Below are positions 45,613-54,915 of a DNA stretch of 64,000 nucleotides, piece by piece. Source of the DNA: FEN-1219 sp963728995 (GTDB lineage: Bacteria > Pseudomonadota > Gammaproteobacteria > Steroidobacterales > Rariloculaceae); the NCBI GenBank assembly GCA_963728995.1, contig CAVSMD010000005.1, forward strand, positions 186,001 to 250,000. Reading direction: 5' to 3'. The position numbers and the translations under genes were made by a program. The number at the start of each line of letters is the position of its first letter. Position 1 is the stretch's first letter. The notes below the pieces were generated by a model. The model saw only the letters and a list, made by a program, of their open reading frames with translations. It made no database searches and was not told the origin of the DNA.

Positions 45613-46296
45613 ATGCGCGCACTGACCGTGACCTTGTCGATCGCGTCCCTCGTTCTCGGCGGCTGCACAGCCCAGGGCCTGTACGAGCCCGAGTACCTGT
45701 CGAAGGTCACGCCGCCGTACCTGGCGGAGAACAAGATCGTGATCCTCATGCACGACCATGACGAGCAGCTGATGTTTACCGGCAAGCCGGAGTCGGAGAT
45801 CGGCCAGAACATCACGCTCGTGATGCCGATCGGCACGATCCTGCGCGAGGTCTCGGCGAGCGTGTTCCGGTCGTTTTTCATGTACGGCGTGGTGTTCACC
45901 GACAAGCTGGTCCCGGATCTGCGCTATCACGTGGCCCTCGAGCCCGAGATCCGCAACTTCGGCTATCGCTACGATCGGCAGATCGAAGGCGACTCGTTCA
46001 ATCTGCGCCCAGGCGCCGGCGGCGAGGGCCTCTCGGTCGAGCCGATCAGCACGATTACGCCCAGCGTGCACTTCGACCTCGCCGTCAAGGTCTACGATGC
46101 GAACAACAAGGTGCTGCTGGACAAGGTCTATCAGTCCGGGCTGGTCCCGGGCGAAAGCTACATCGTCACGTCGCGCCCCCACGAGCACGTCAACGAGACG
46201 TTCCACAAGGCACTGCAGCAAACCCTGGAAAAGGTGGCCGCGGACATTCGTCCGTTCTTCGCCGAAGACGAGCTCGATCCAAACAAACCCGAGTAA
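45613..46296 (+). CDS. Lipoprotein of unknown function
   Basis: 227 residues. Lipobox LGGC follows a short signal (TLSIASLVLGGC). The mature part has a segment EPEYLSKVTPPYLAENKIVI, a mid-domain FGYRYDRQIEGDSFNLRPGA and PSVHFDLAVKVYDANNKVLL, and a C-terminal helix ETFHKALQQTLEKVAADIRP. The beta-rich fold looks like DUF-type envelope lipoproteins that resemble the LptE/YajI group, but I cannot name the family. Divergent from the amidohydrolase; 36 bp upstream of the MtrA/DUF4346-like gene. Confidence 0.72.
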   Translation: MRALTVTLSIASLVLGGCTAQGLYEPEYLSKVTPPYLAENKIVILMHDHDEQLMFTGKPESEIGQNITLVMPIGTILREVSASVFRSFFMYGVVFTDKLVPDLRYHVALEPEIRNFGYRYDRQIEGDSFNLRPGAGGEGLSVEPISTITPSVHFDLAVKVYDANNKVLLDKVYQSGLVPGESYIVTSRPHEHVNETFHKALQQTLEKVAADIRPFFAEDELDPNKPE

Positions 46297-46332
46297 GCGT
46301 AGAGGTCGGCCGGCGCGGACGCCTCGGCTGCC

Positions 46333-47298
46333 GTGACGCGTGCGCGGCTCCTTCGGACGGCGATGCACTCGGCGTCGCGTTCGCCTATGATCCGCAGCAC
46401 CACCGCACCCCTGCCGGCCGGCGAACGCGTGAAACTGCTCGACGATCTCTCCAGCTTCGTTCGGCGCAACCTGGCGCCGCGATCCGCCACGTGGCCGTTC
46501 GTGCGTGGCGATTACACCGTGCTCGATCCCGCTGCAGCGACCATCGTCGTGACCGTCGACGACCGTTCGATCGCAAAGGAGCTCGTCGCGGCGGCGCCAC
46601 AGGGCCTCAGCATGGTGGCCGACCTGCACTCGGCAACCGACGCCGCGAATCTGCTGCACGCCGTGCGTGCAAACCTGGCGACTCAGACTCTGATCTGCGT
46701 CGGCGACGCGGCGGACAAGCCGCCATTGGCGGCCGCGCTGCTCAAGCTCGGGCGCGACGAGGAAGTTCCCGCCGGACAAGCGGGCTCTCTCATGAACACG
46801 ATCGCGGCCCAACTCGATTCGACGGACCTCGCAACGTTGCGCAAGCGCATCGACTTCATCGACATGCTCGGCTGCAGCGACATCGCGAAGATCGTTGGGC
46901 GCATCGCAAAGGAGCGATCCACGGCGCAGGACTCGAACGCGGGCTTCGTGACTCGCACCACGGACACGGGCGTCGATCACCTCTTGGTCCCGAGAAACGT
47001 CAACCTGGAGATTCGGCCCGACAAGACCGGGCACTTCCGCGTGCGCATCGAGGAGCATTCGATCATCGTCGACCATCTGAGCGGCAAGGACGATCTGCTC
47101 AGAGTCGTCGAAGGCAAGACCGCACGCGATATTTGCCTCACGCTGATCCGCAACGGCTGGGTCAGCAGGCTCGAGCACGCCGCGTATCTCGGTCGCGAGC
47201 TCGCCCGCGCCGAGTTCGCAGTGCGCAACGGTCATACCTATAAGCAGGACGCCGCCGAGCCGCCGGAAGACGCGCCACGCCGCAGCGCGGCGGAGTAA
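46333..47298 (+). CDS. MtrA-like / DUF4346 domain protein
   Basis: 321 residues. The N-terminal part (WPFVRGDYTVLDPAAATIVV; LLHAVRANLATQTLICVGDA) resembles the cobamide-binding MtrA subunit of methanogen methyltransferase, or the DUF4346-associated domain. The C-terminal part (HFRVRIEEHSIIVDHLSGKD; ARDICLTLIRNGWVSRLEHA; AYLGRELARAEFAVRNGHTY) matches the DUF4346 pattern as I remember it. The organism is not a methanogen, so a methanopterin role is unlikely. Its stop is two bases before the ATG of the cation-chloride cotransporter, suggesting tight coupling. Start uncertain (ATG 46333, 46363 or 46387). Confidence 0.6.
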   Translation: MTRARLLRTAMHSASRSPMIRSTTAPLPAGERVKLLDDLSSFVRRNLAPRSATWPFVRGDYTVLDPAAATIVVTVDDRSIAKELVAAAPQGLSMVADLHSATDAANLLHAVRANLATQTLICVGDAADKPPLAAALLKLGRDEEVPAGQAGSLMNTIAAQLDSTDLATLRKRIDFIDMLGCSDIAKIVGRIAKERSTAQDSNAGFVTRTTDTGVDHLLVPRNVNLEIRPDKTGHFRVRIEEHSIIVDHLSGKDDLLRVVEGKTARDICLTLIRNGWVSRLEHAAYLGRELARAEFAVRNGHTYKQDAAEPPEDAPRRSAAE

Positions 47299-47300
47299 CC

Positions 47301-49496
47301 ATGGCGAACGGTCGCGACGCCCCCGAGGACGCCCACAAGTTCGGCACGTTCGGCGGTGTCTTCACGCCGAACGTGCTCACGATTCTCGGCGTCATCATGT
47401 TCTTGCGCTTCGGCCAGATCACGGGCCAAGCGGGCATCGTGCACGCCCTGTTCGTACTGCTGGCCGCGGAGCTCATCACGGCGGCAACCGCCTTCTCGCT
47501 CGCGGCGATCGCCACCAACACGCGGGTTCGGGCCGGCGGCGTCTACTACATGATCAGCCGCAGTCTCGGGGTGGAGTTCGGCGGCGGCATCGCGCTGGTG
47601 TTCTACCTGGCGCAGGCGATCTCGGTCGCGATGTACGTGATCGGCTTCGCCGAGGCGTTCGTGGCCATCTTTCCGGAGCTCGGCGCGACCCAGCGCGCGG
47701 TCGCGTCCATCGCCAATCTGGCGGTCTTCGCCATCGTGATCGTCGGCGCGGGCTGGACGATCAAGGTCCAGTACGGAATTCTCGCAGTGCTCGTGCTCGC
47801 GCTGATCTCGTTCGGGATCGGCGCGGCCGGAACGTTTTCCCCGGCGCGGCTGGCCACGAACTGGACGACGGCGTACCCGGCCGGGCAAAACATCGTCACG
47901 ATGTTCGCGCTGTTCTTTCCGGCCGCGACCGGCATCATGGCCGGCGCCAACATGTCCGGCGATCTGCGCGACCCCGGAAAGTCGCTGCCGCTCGGCACGT
48001 TTGCGGCCATCGGAGCCACGGCTCTCGTCTATCTTGGGCTGATCGTCGCGCTCGGCGGCAGTGTCGAGCGCAGCGAGCTGCTCGCCAACAATTTCGTCAT
48101 GCACGACGTGGCCGTGTGGCCAAGCCTGATCGTGGCGGGCGTGTTCGCCGCGACGCTCTCCTCCGCCTTGGGCAGCATGCTCGGCGCGCCACGCATCCTT
48201 CAGGCCTTCGCCCGCGACGGCGTCTTCAAGGCGCTGCGCTTGTTTGGCAAGGGCAGCGGCTCGTCCGACGAGCCGCGCCGCGCCATCGTCCTCACCGCGC
48301 TGGTCAGCCAGGCGGCCATCAGTCTCGGCGATCTGAACGCCATCGCGCCGATCATCACGATGTTCTTCATCGTCACTTACGGCACGCTGAATCTCGCCTG
48401 CTTCTACGAGGGCTACTCGCGCAACCCGAGCTTCCGACCGCGCTTTCGCTACAGCCACTGGACGCTGTCACTCGCAGCCACGCTCGGCTGCGCAATCGTC
48501 ATGGCGCTGATGGCGCCGGTCTGGGCTGCCGGGGCCCTGATCGCGGTCGGCTCGCTTTATGCGACGATCCGCGCCATCGGCGTCCGCGCGCGCTGGGGCG
48601 ACGTTCGCAGCGGCGTGGCGTTCGAGCGCGCACGCAAGGCGCTGCTTCGCCTCGAGCGCGAGCCGATTCACCCGAAGAACTGGCGGCCGATCGTGCTCGC
48701 GCTGAGCGGCGCGTCCGGGCGCCATCAAATCGCCGAGTACGGCTACTGGCTCACGGCCGGGCGCGGCGTGCTGTCGATCGGCCAGATCATCCCGGGCGAC
48801 GTCGACGACCGCTTGGAGCGCCGTTACCAGGCGGAGCGGATGCTGCGCCAATCGATCAGCAAGGAGGGGCTCGAGGCGTTCCCGGCCGTCGTGATCGAGG
48901 ACGATTTGCTCGAGGGCGTGAAGGCGTTGCTGCAATGCCACGGCATCGGTGGCATCCAGCCGAACACGCTGGTGCTCGGCTGGAGCGACGATTCAGACGA
49001 GCTCGAACGGTTCAACGAGGTGTTGCGCCTCACGGCGCACTTGCGGCGCAACATCGTCGTCGTTAAACGGGAAGAGGCGCGCGCACCGTGGACCGTTCGC
49101 CCCGGCGACGTGCACCTCTGGTGGCACGGCCGTCGCAACGGTCCGCTGATGCTGATTCTCGCGCATCTGCTCGCGCAGAATTACGAGCTGCGCGATCGCC
49201 GCATCTGCCTCATTCAGGTGGTTCCCGACGAAACCGCACGCGAGTCGGCCCACGAGCACCTGGTCGACGTCACACACCGGGCACGCGTCGACGCCGAGCC
49301 GGTCACCGTCGTCTACGACAGCCTGCACGAAGCCGTCGCCAACACGTCGCGCGCGGCCGCGCTCGTGTTGCTCGGCTTCGATCCGCCCGAGAGCGGCCAC
49401 CATATCGAGTTCTTCCAGCACATCGAGGTGCTCACGGACGGGTTGCCCGACGTGCTGCTCGTGCACGCCGCGCAGCCGCTCGACATCGATTCATAG
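47301..49496 (+). CDS. Cation-chloride cotransporter-like permease (APC/SLC12 type)
   Basis: 731 residues, intact. About twelve TM segments in 25-430 begin with the SLC12 signature GGVFTPNVLTILGVIMFLRF and include ANMSGDLRDPGKSLPLGTFA and FARDGVFKALRLFGKGSGSS. A cytosolic C-terminal domain of about 290 residues (MLRQSISKEGLEAFPAVVIE; LVLGWSDDSDELERFNEVLR; WHGRRNGPLMLILAHLLAQN) resembles the regulatory domain of Na-K-Cl cotransporters. Likely moves K+ or Na+ with Cl- across the inner membrane. Directly follows the MtrA/DUF4346-like gene, two bases apart. Confidence 0.87.
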   Translation: MANGRDAPEDAHKFGTFGGVFTPNVLTILGVIMFLRFGQITGQAGIVHALFVLLAAELITAATAFSLAAIATNTRVRAGGVYYMISRSLGVEFGGGIALVFYLAQAISVAMYVIGFAEAFVAIFPELGATQRAVASIANLAVFAIVIVGAGWTIKVQYGILAVLVLALISFGIGAAGTFSPARLATNWTTAYPAGQNIVTMFALFFPAATGIMAGANMSGDLRDPGKSLPLGTFAAIGATALVYLGLIVALGGSVERSELLANNFVMHDVAVWPSLIVAGVFAATLSSALGSMLGAPRILQAFARDGVFKALRLFGKGSGSSDEPRRAIVLTALVSQAAISLGDLNAIAPIITMFFIVTYGTLNLACFYEGYSRNPSFRPRFRYSHWTLSLAATLGCAIVMALMAPVWAAGALIAVGSLYATIRAIGVRARWGDVRSGVAFERARKALLRLEREPIHPKNWRPIVLALSGASGRHQIAEYGYWLTAGRGVLSIGQIIPGDVDDRLERRYQAERMLRQSISKEGLEAFPAVVIEDDLLEGVKALLQCHGIGGIQPNTLVLGWSDDSDELERFNEVLRLTAHLRRNIVVVKREEARAPWTVRPGDVHLWWHGRRNGPLMLILAHLLAQNYELRDRRICLIQVVPDETARESAHEHLVDVTHRARVDAEPVTVVYDSLHEAVANTSRAAALVLLGFDPPESGHHIEFFQHIEVLTDGLPDVLLVHAAQPLDIDS

Positions 49497-49554
49497 GCGT
49501 GACCACTCGCAGCGCCGCGCAAGCGCTGCTCGCCGGCGACGAGCGAAAGTGCCG

Positions 49555-51126
49555 CTAACGTCTCGGCGAAGCGCTGGGTGGGTCGGCGCGCCAGGTTACG
49601 CCGTACAGGTCGTGGCGCCGATCGCGCAGATTGCGCACCGTGCCTGCGAATCGCGCCGAGCGCAGCTGTCGCAAGCTCAGATCGGCGAACGCCACCATCT
49701 CGACGTTAGGCGTGGTGTCCGCCGCAACACCGTCACGCGCGAACGGAAAATCGCAAGGCGTGAGAATGCAGCTCTGCGCGTAGTGTATGTCCATGTTCTG
49801 GACGTTCGGCAGATTGCCGCAGCTGCCGGACATCGCTACGTAGATCTGATTTTCCACGGCCCGCGCCTGCGCGCAGTAGCGGACGCGGCAGTAGCTCTGA
49901 CGCTCGTCGGTCAAGAACGGCACGAACATGATCTGAACGCCCTGGTCCGTCAGATATCGACTCGGCTCCGGAAACTCCACGTCGTAGCAGATCTGCACGG
50001 CCACGGGGCCGCAGTCGGTGTCCATCAGCTTGACGTCGTTGCCGCCGACGATGTTCCACCAGTACACCTCGTTGGGCGTCGGATGGAGCTTGTCTTGACT
50101 CTCGTGCGTTCCGTCCCTCTTGAACAGGTGCGACACGTTGTAGATGGCGTCGCCTCGCTGCGACGGAGTGCTGCCCGCAATCACGTTCAGGTTGTACTTG
50201 AGCGCGGCCTCGCGAACGAAATCCATGATCGCTGCCTCGTACCCCGCAACGTGCCGAACGGCTTCGTTCGGCGGAATCGGCTCGTTCTCGATCGACAGCA
50301 GCTGCAGCGTGTACAACTCCGGAAACAGCACGAAGTCGCAACGATAGTCCGCACAGACGTCGATGAAGTACAGCGTCATGTCGCGGAATTCCTCGAACGA
50401 GCGAATCCGGCGCTGGCCGTACTGCACGGACGCGATGCGCACTCTACCCGAGGCCAACCCTTGCATGTAGGTTCCGCGCGTCGGCCCTTGGCGCTCCTCG
50501 GTGTACTGTGGATTGCGCCACACCATGTGCGCCGCATACCCGAGCGATTCGGTGTCGTTTGGCAGGTAATTCGGCAGAACGCCGATCGGCTCGAACCCGT
50601 TGCGAAGCTGGAAGTTGACCACAGGGTCGCGCGCGCGGCGGTTCTGCACGGCCTCGAGGTAAGCCTCCGGCGACCCGAAGTCTTTCGCTCTCTTCGCATA
50701 GCTCGGAATGCGCCCGGCGATCACGATGCCCTTCAGAAGTAGCCGCTCGGCAAGCCGCCGGCGCGCTCGGTAGAAACGCAACCCGATTCGATAGCGGCGA
50801 AAGTCAGGGTCGACACAAACCTCGTAGCCATAGAGGTACGCGCCTTCCGGATCATGAGTGGAGCCGAACCCACCGCCGGTAATCTCCGTCCAGGTATGCG
50901 GCTGCAGGGCCGCATCGCCGGCGCGCAACGTGGCGCAATAGCCCACTATCCGTCCGTCGAAGTCGGCCACCCACACGCCCTGCGGAAAAGAGTTGATCTG
51001 CCCCGCGATCATTCCGGGACGATAGGGCTTCATGTGCGGGTAGGCGCGCGCCACGAGATCGACGATGGCGTCCACGTCCGTCAGCCGTGCCTGCCGCAGG
51101 TTAAACCGCGCTTGTTCTTGACCCAT
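49555..51126 (-). CDS. GNAT acetyltransferase - carbon-nitrogen hydrolase fusion
   Basis: 523 residues, two fused enzymes. The N-terminal GNAT domain (1 to about 215) has VWVADFDGRIVGYCATL and VCVDPDFRRYRIGLRFY near the acetyl-CoA site. The C-terminal nitrilase-type domain (about 230-510) shows the full catalytic triad: Glu in FVLFPELYTL, Lys in QDKLHPTPNE, Cys in VAVQICYDVEFPEPS. A known fusion type whose substrate is generally not defined. AAAGGAG lies seven bases before ATG 51126, which overlaps the end of the permease gene by 26 bases. Convergent with the cotransporter gene. Confidence 0.92.
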   Translation of the reverse strand: MGQEQARFNLRQARLTDVDAIVDLVARAYPHMKPYRPGMIAGQINSFPQGVWVADFDGRIVGYCATLRAGDAALQPHTWTEITGGGFGSTHDPEGAYLYGYEVCVDPDFRRYRIGLRFYRARRRLAERLLLKGIVIAGRIPSYAKRAKDFGSPEAYLEAVQNRRARDPVVNFQLRNGFEPIGVLPNYLPNDTESLGYAAHMVWRNPQYTEERQGPTRGTYMQGLASGRVRIASVQYGQRRIRSFEEFRDMTLYFIDVCADYRCDFVLFPELYTLQLLSIENEPIPPNEAVRHVAGYEAAIMDFVREAALKYNLNVIAGSTPSQRGDAIYNVSHLFKRDGTHESQDKLHPTPNEVYWWNIVGGNDVKLMDTDCGPVAVQICYDVEFPEPSRYLTDQGVQIMFVPFLTDERQSYCRVRYCAQARAVENQIYVAMSGSCGNLPNVQNMDIHYAQSCILTPCDFPFARDGVAADTTPNVEMVAFADLSLRQLRSARFAGTVRNLRDRRHDLYGVTWRADPPSASPRR

Positions 51127-52357
51127 CCCACACTCCTTTCCCGTGACTTCTGCCGACCAGATACAGCGGCACCGCGGCCACGCAGGCCACGACGGTCAAT
51201 GCCATCAACGTCATCCCATAACTTTGTCCGGCAAACCGTCCACCGACGAACCCCGCCCACGCCTCGCAGGCGTTCGTCATTGCCATCAGGAGGCTAAACC
51301 GTGTCGCCGAGTACTCGCCGCGCGACAGGGTCATGAACAGCGCATAGGACGTCGCCGTCAATGCGCCGATTGCGACATACACGCAGCCGGAGAGAGGCAG
51401 ACGCACGCTGCCGAGGACATCGGCCATTTCGCCCACGGCGACCGTCAACAACACGGCCGTGAGCACCGCAAGGCTGACGGCCGTGGCCATGACCACGCCC
51501 CGCCGATCGGCGAGCACCCCGCCGAGCAAAGCGCCGCCCGCCAAGCCCGCGGGGGCAATCAGTCCATAGAACGCGGCCAGCGTTCCGCCCCCGCCGCCCT
51601 CCTCGACGAGCCTTGGCCCCACGCTCACGCCAAAGAATTCGAATCCCGCGCCACTCAACAAAGCGATCACCATGCCGGACAACATGGCAGGGGCGCGAAG
51701 ATGCGGCAGCAACGATTTCAGGCTGAAACGCGGCCTGTGCACGCGCACCTCGGTCACCGCCACGAGCATCAACACGGCGGGCACGCCGATCAGCGCGACG
51801 ACGAAAATCACGGCGACACCCGGCGTGCCGAACAGCGAGGCGAGCAGCGCGCTGCCGGCCGCAACGGCCGCGCGTCCACCGAGCATGCCCGTCTGCATCC
51901 AGCCATTGATACGACCGAGCTCACCTGCCGGCACGGATTGGATGGCCAGCGTGTCGATCGCCACGTCCTGAGCGGCGGCGAAAACCGCGTGCGTCACGAT
52001 GACAGCCGCGACGAGCCCAAACTGCCGCTGCCAGTCGAGCCAAATCATGGGCAGCAACGCGACGGCCATCGCGAGCTGGCACGTGAGAACCCAGTGCTTG
52101 AGCAACACGCCCGCGCGCCGGCTCGCGTCGACGAGGGGTGCCACCAAGAACTTCAGCACCCACGGCAACGTGGCCAACGACGTCAGTGTCGTGATCGAGG
52201 CGAGATCGACGCCCTGTGCCCGCAGCAAGCTGGGTAAAGCCCACCAGACGAATCCGATCGGTGCGCCCTCGCTGACATAGAGCGCCGCGAACAGCACGCG
52301 CCGGCCCCTGGGAGACTCGAGCAGGTTGTATCTCGTGCTGACGGATGTCACCGGCAT
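51101..52357 (-). CDS. AmpG-like MFS permease
   Basis: 418 residues, about twelve TM segments. VLFAALYVSEGAPIGFVWWA at the N-terminus, LATLPWVLKFLVAPLVDAS and QDVAIDTLAIQSVPAGELGR identify the PAT/AmpG branch, which imports muropeptides or coenzyme A derivatives. Start ATG 52357 (MPVTSVSTRYNLLE) is preferred to 52402. Coupled to the GNAT-nitrilase gene downstream, so the two may transport and process the same compound (inference). Divergent from the aromatic-acid transporter. Confidence 0.85.
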   Translation of the reverse strand: MPVTSVSTRYNLLESPRGRRVLFAALYVSEGAPIGFVWWALPSLLRAQGVDLASITTLTSLATLPWVLKFLVAPLVDASRRAGVLLKHWVLTCQLAMAVALLPMIWLDWQRQFGLVAAVIVTHAVFAAAQDVAIDTLAIQSVPAGELGRINGWMQTGMLGGRAAVAAGSALLASLFGTPGVAVIFVVALIGVPAVLMLVAVTEVRVHRPRFSLKSLLPHLRAPAMLSGMVIALLSGAGFEFFGVSVGPRLVEEGGGGGTLAAFYGLIAPAGLAGGALLGGVLADRRGVVMATAVSLAVLTAVLLTVAVGEMADVLGSVRLPLSGCVYVAIGALTATSYALFMTLSRGEYSATRFSLLMAMTNACEAWAGFVGGRFAGQSYGMTLMALTVVACVAAVPLYLVGRSHGKGVWDGSRTSAV

Positions 52358-52510
52358 CGGACCGATGGTCGCATACTGTGCGGCGCGCGGCACCCATTCC
52401 ACGAGTGCGGTGGTTCGGCGTCGCGAGCCCGAAGCGTCTTTGGCTCACCATCGACACGCGCGCACGCGACAGTGTAGCCTGCGCCGGGGGAATCACTTCC
52501 GGGAACGTGC

Positions 52511-53857
52511 GTGCCGAACAGGGGCTCGATCGACGTCTCGCAGCTCATCGACGCACGACCGATCGGCGCCTTTCAGCTGCGGGTGTTCTTGCTGTGCGCC
52601 GCGGTGCTGTTCGTCGACGGCTTCGACGTCCAGAGCATCACGTACATCGCGCCCGCTTTGAGCCGGGAATGGGGTCTCGCGCGCGGCGCCCTCGGACCTA
52701 CGTTCAGCGCGGGTCTGGTCGGCGTGATGGTCGGAGCGCTGCTGCTCGCGCCGCTCGCCGATCGGATCGGCCGCCGCCGCGTGATCATCTATTCCTGCAT
52801 TGCCTTTGGCGTCGGCACGTTGCTCACGGTCTGGGTGGGCTCGCTCGGCCAGCTGCTCGTGCTGCGATTACTCACGGGCCTGGGCTTGGGCGGCGCACTG
52901 CCGAACGCCATTGCGCTCGCGTCGGAATACGCACCGCACAAACGCCGCGCCACCGTCGTCACGTTCGTGGGCAGCGGCATCTCCCTCGGCGCGATCGGCG
53001 CCGGCATGGCGGCCGCGCAACTGATTGCGTCGGTCGGCTGGCGCGCCGTGTTCGTCGTCGGCGCCGTGCTGCCGCTGTTGCTGGCCGCCGCGCTCGCGGC
53101 CGCGCTGCCGGAGTCGCTGCGGTTCCTCGCGCTCGTGCCGCAGCGAGTCGCGGAGGCACGGAGCTTGCTGCGACGCCTGCGCCCCGGCCTGACCGTTGCC
53201 GCCGACGCGCACGTGACCGCGGGCGATTCTGCGGGCGGCAAGGCAACGCTCGCCGATCTCTTCAAGGGGCGGCGCGGCACGACCACGCTGCTGATCTGGG
53301 TCGCGTTCTTCATGAGCCTGCTGAACGTCTATCTCGCGATCAACTGGCTGCCCACGTCGCTGAGCTCCTCCGGCTTCACGGTCACGCAAGCCGCCGTGAT
53401 GACGTCGCTCTATCACGTCGGCGGAGTCGGCGGCACGTATGCGCTCGGCTTGCTCATGGACCGGCTCGGCGCGCACCGCATGCAGATCTTCGCAATGCTC
53501 GTCGCCGTCGTGGGCCTGTATGTCTTTGCGACCGTGCCGGGCATGAGTCAGTGGACGACGACGAGCGTGCTCATGCTGGCCGGCTTCGGCGTCGTCGGCG
53601 GTCAAGTCGGCGTCAATGCCCTCGCGTCGATGACGTATCCGGTCGCGATTCGTTCGACGGGGCTCGGCTGGGCGCTCGGCATCGGCCGCATCGGCTCGAT
53701 CGTGGGGCCCGCCATCGGCGGCGTCATGCTCGCGACCGCAGAGGATCCGAGATCCGTGTATCTCGTCTGCATCGTGCCCACTTTGATCGGCATCATTGCC
53801 GTCGCGCTGCTCATGAGAAGCGCACCACCCATCGCGCAACCCGTCGGCGCGAGCTGA
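52511..53857 (+). CDS. MFS aromatic-acid:H+ symporter family transporter
   Basis: 448 residues, GTG start. Twelve TM helices with the AAHS hallmarks FVDGFDVQSITYIAPALSRE (Asp essential in TM1 of PcaK), LLLAPLADRIGRRRVIIYS and LLTGLGLGGALPNAIALASE. Likely imports hydroxybenzoate-type acids. It is followed 20 bases later by an amidohydrolase of the decarboxylase superfamily, a sensible catabolic pair. Divergent from the AmpG-like gene. Confidence 0.9.
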   Translation: MPNRGSIDVSQLIDARPIGAFQLRVFLLCAAVLFVDGFDVQSITYIAPALSREWGLARGALGPTFSAGLVGVMVGALLLAPLADRIGRRRVIIYSCIAFGVGTLLTVWVGSLGQLLVLRLLTGLGLGGALPNAIALASEYAPHKRRATVVTFVGSGISLGAIGAGMAAAQLIASVGWRAVFVVGAVLPLLLAAALAAALPESLRFLALVPQRVAEARSLLRRLRPGLTVAADAHVTAGDSAGGKATLADLFKGRRGTTTLLIWVAFFMSLLNVYLAINWLPTSLSSSGFTVTQAAVMTSLYHVGGVGGTYALGLLMDRLGAHRMQIFAMLVAVVGLYVFATVPGMSQWTTTSVLMLAGFGVVGGQVGVNALASMTYPVAIRSTGLGWALGIGRIGSIVGPAIGGVMLATAEDPRSVYLVCIVPTLIGIIAVALLMRSAPPIAQPVGAS

Positions 53858-53877
53858 ATACCGTCGAGGAGCACCCC

Positions 53878-54915
53878 TTGCGCGCAAACCTGGGCTTCAA
53901 ACGCATCGCCACCGAAGAAGCTTTCGCGACCAAGGAGATCCTCGCGGCGTATCGCGACCTGCTGGCACGCGGCGCGTCGACGGATATCGGTTTCAACAGC
54001 CTCATGGGCTACTACCTGTTGAACCCGAGCGAGCGCACGCGCGCGGTGAGTGAGCGCTTGCAGGATCTCGGCGCGCGCCGCCTCGCCGACATGGACTCCA
54101 CGGGCATCGACATGCAGATTCTCTCGTTGACCTCACCCGGCGTGCAGATCTTCGATGCCGACACGGCCGTCGGACTCGCGCGCTCGGCGAACGACGAGCT
54201 GGCGGCCGCGATCGGGGCACACCCCACGCGCTACACGGGGCTCGCCGCCGTCGCGCCGCAGGATCCCGCTGCCGCCGCAAAGGAGCTCGAGCGTGCCGTG
54301 CACAAGCTCGGCCTGAAGGGCGCGATCGTGAACTCGCATACGCACGGCGAGTATCTCGACGATCCCAAGTGCTGGGACCTCCTGGCCGCCGCGGAAGCGC
54401 TGGACGTGCCGCTCTACATTCACCCGAACACGCCGAGCAACGCGATGATCAAGCCGTTCATGGAGCGCGGCCTGGACGGTGCGGTATTCGGCTTCGCCGT
54501 CGAGACGGGGCTGCATGCGCTGCGTCTCGTCGTCAGCGGCGCGTTCGATCGGTTCCCGCGCCTGAAAGTCGTGCTGGGCCATCTCGGCGAGGGGCTGCCC
54601 TATTGGCTCTTCCGCATCGATTTCATGCACGGCGCGAGCGTTCGCTCGGGGCGCTACGCGAGCCAGCCGAAGCTTGCTCGCAAAGCGAGCGAGTACCTGC
54701 GCGAGAACTTCTACTACACGACGAGCGGTATGGCCTGGACGCCGCCGATCCGTTACGTGCAATCCGTCATGGGCATGGATCGGTTGATGTACGCGATGGA
54801 TTACCCGTATCAGTTCGTGCCGGAGGAGGTGAACGTCACGGACGAGCTGCCGATCGCTTACGAGGACCTGCGAGCCTTCTACCAGGGCAACGCGGAGCGC
54901 GTATTCAAGCTGTAG
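53878..54915 (+). CDS. ACMSD/gamma-resorcylate decarboxylase-like amidohydrolase
   Basis: 345 residues. Amidohydrolase_2 barrel: N-terminal FKRIATEEAFATKEILAAY, DSTGIDMQILSLTSPGVQ, GAIVNSHTHGEYLDDPKCWD, PLYIHPNTPSN with a metal His, VVLGHLGEGLPYWLFRID, and MDYPYQFVPEE with the metal Asp. In the first motif the usual E-x-H reads E-x-A. Start at TTG 53878 with GAGGAG six bases upstream. Together with the aromatic-acid transporter it suggests uptake and decarboxylation of a (di)hydroxybenzoate-type acid; the exact substrate is unknown. Confidence 0.85.
   Translation: MRANLGFKRIATEEAFATKEILAAYRDLLARGASTDIGFNSLMGYYLLNPSERTRAVSERLQDLGARRLADMDSTGIDMQILSLTSPGVQIFDADTAVGLARSANDELAAAIGAHPTRYTGLAAVAPQDPAAAAKELERAVHKLGLKGAIVNSHTHGEYLDDPKCWDLLAAAEALDVPLYIHPNTPSNAMIKPFMERGLDGAVFGFAVETGLHALRLVVSGAFDRFPRLKVVLGHLGEGLPYWLFRIDFMHGASVRSGRYASQPKLARKASEYLRENFYYTTSGMAWTPPIRYVQSVMGMDRLMYAMDYPYQFVPEEVNVTDELPIAYEDLRAFYQGNAERVFKL

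Noticed and set aside
45553..47235. 560-codon minus-strand frame opposite the lipoprotein and DUF4346-like genes
   Set aside because: Antisense shadow; the plus-strand frames have a lipobox and family motifs.
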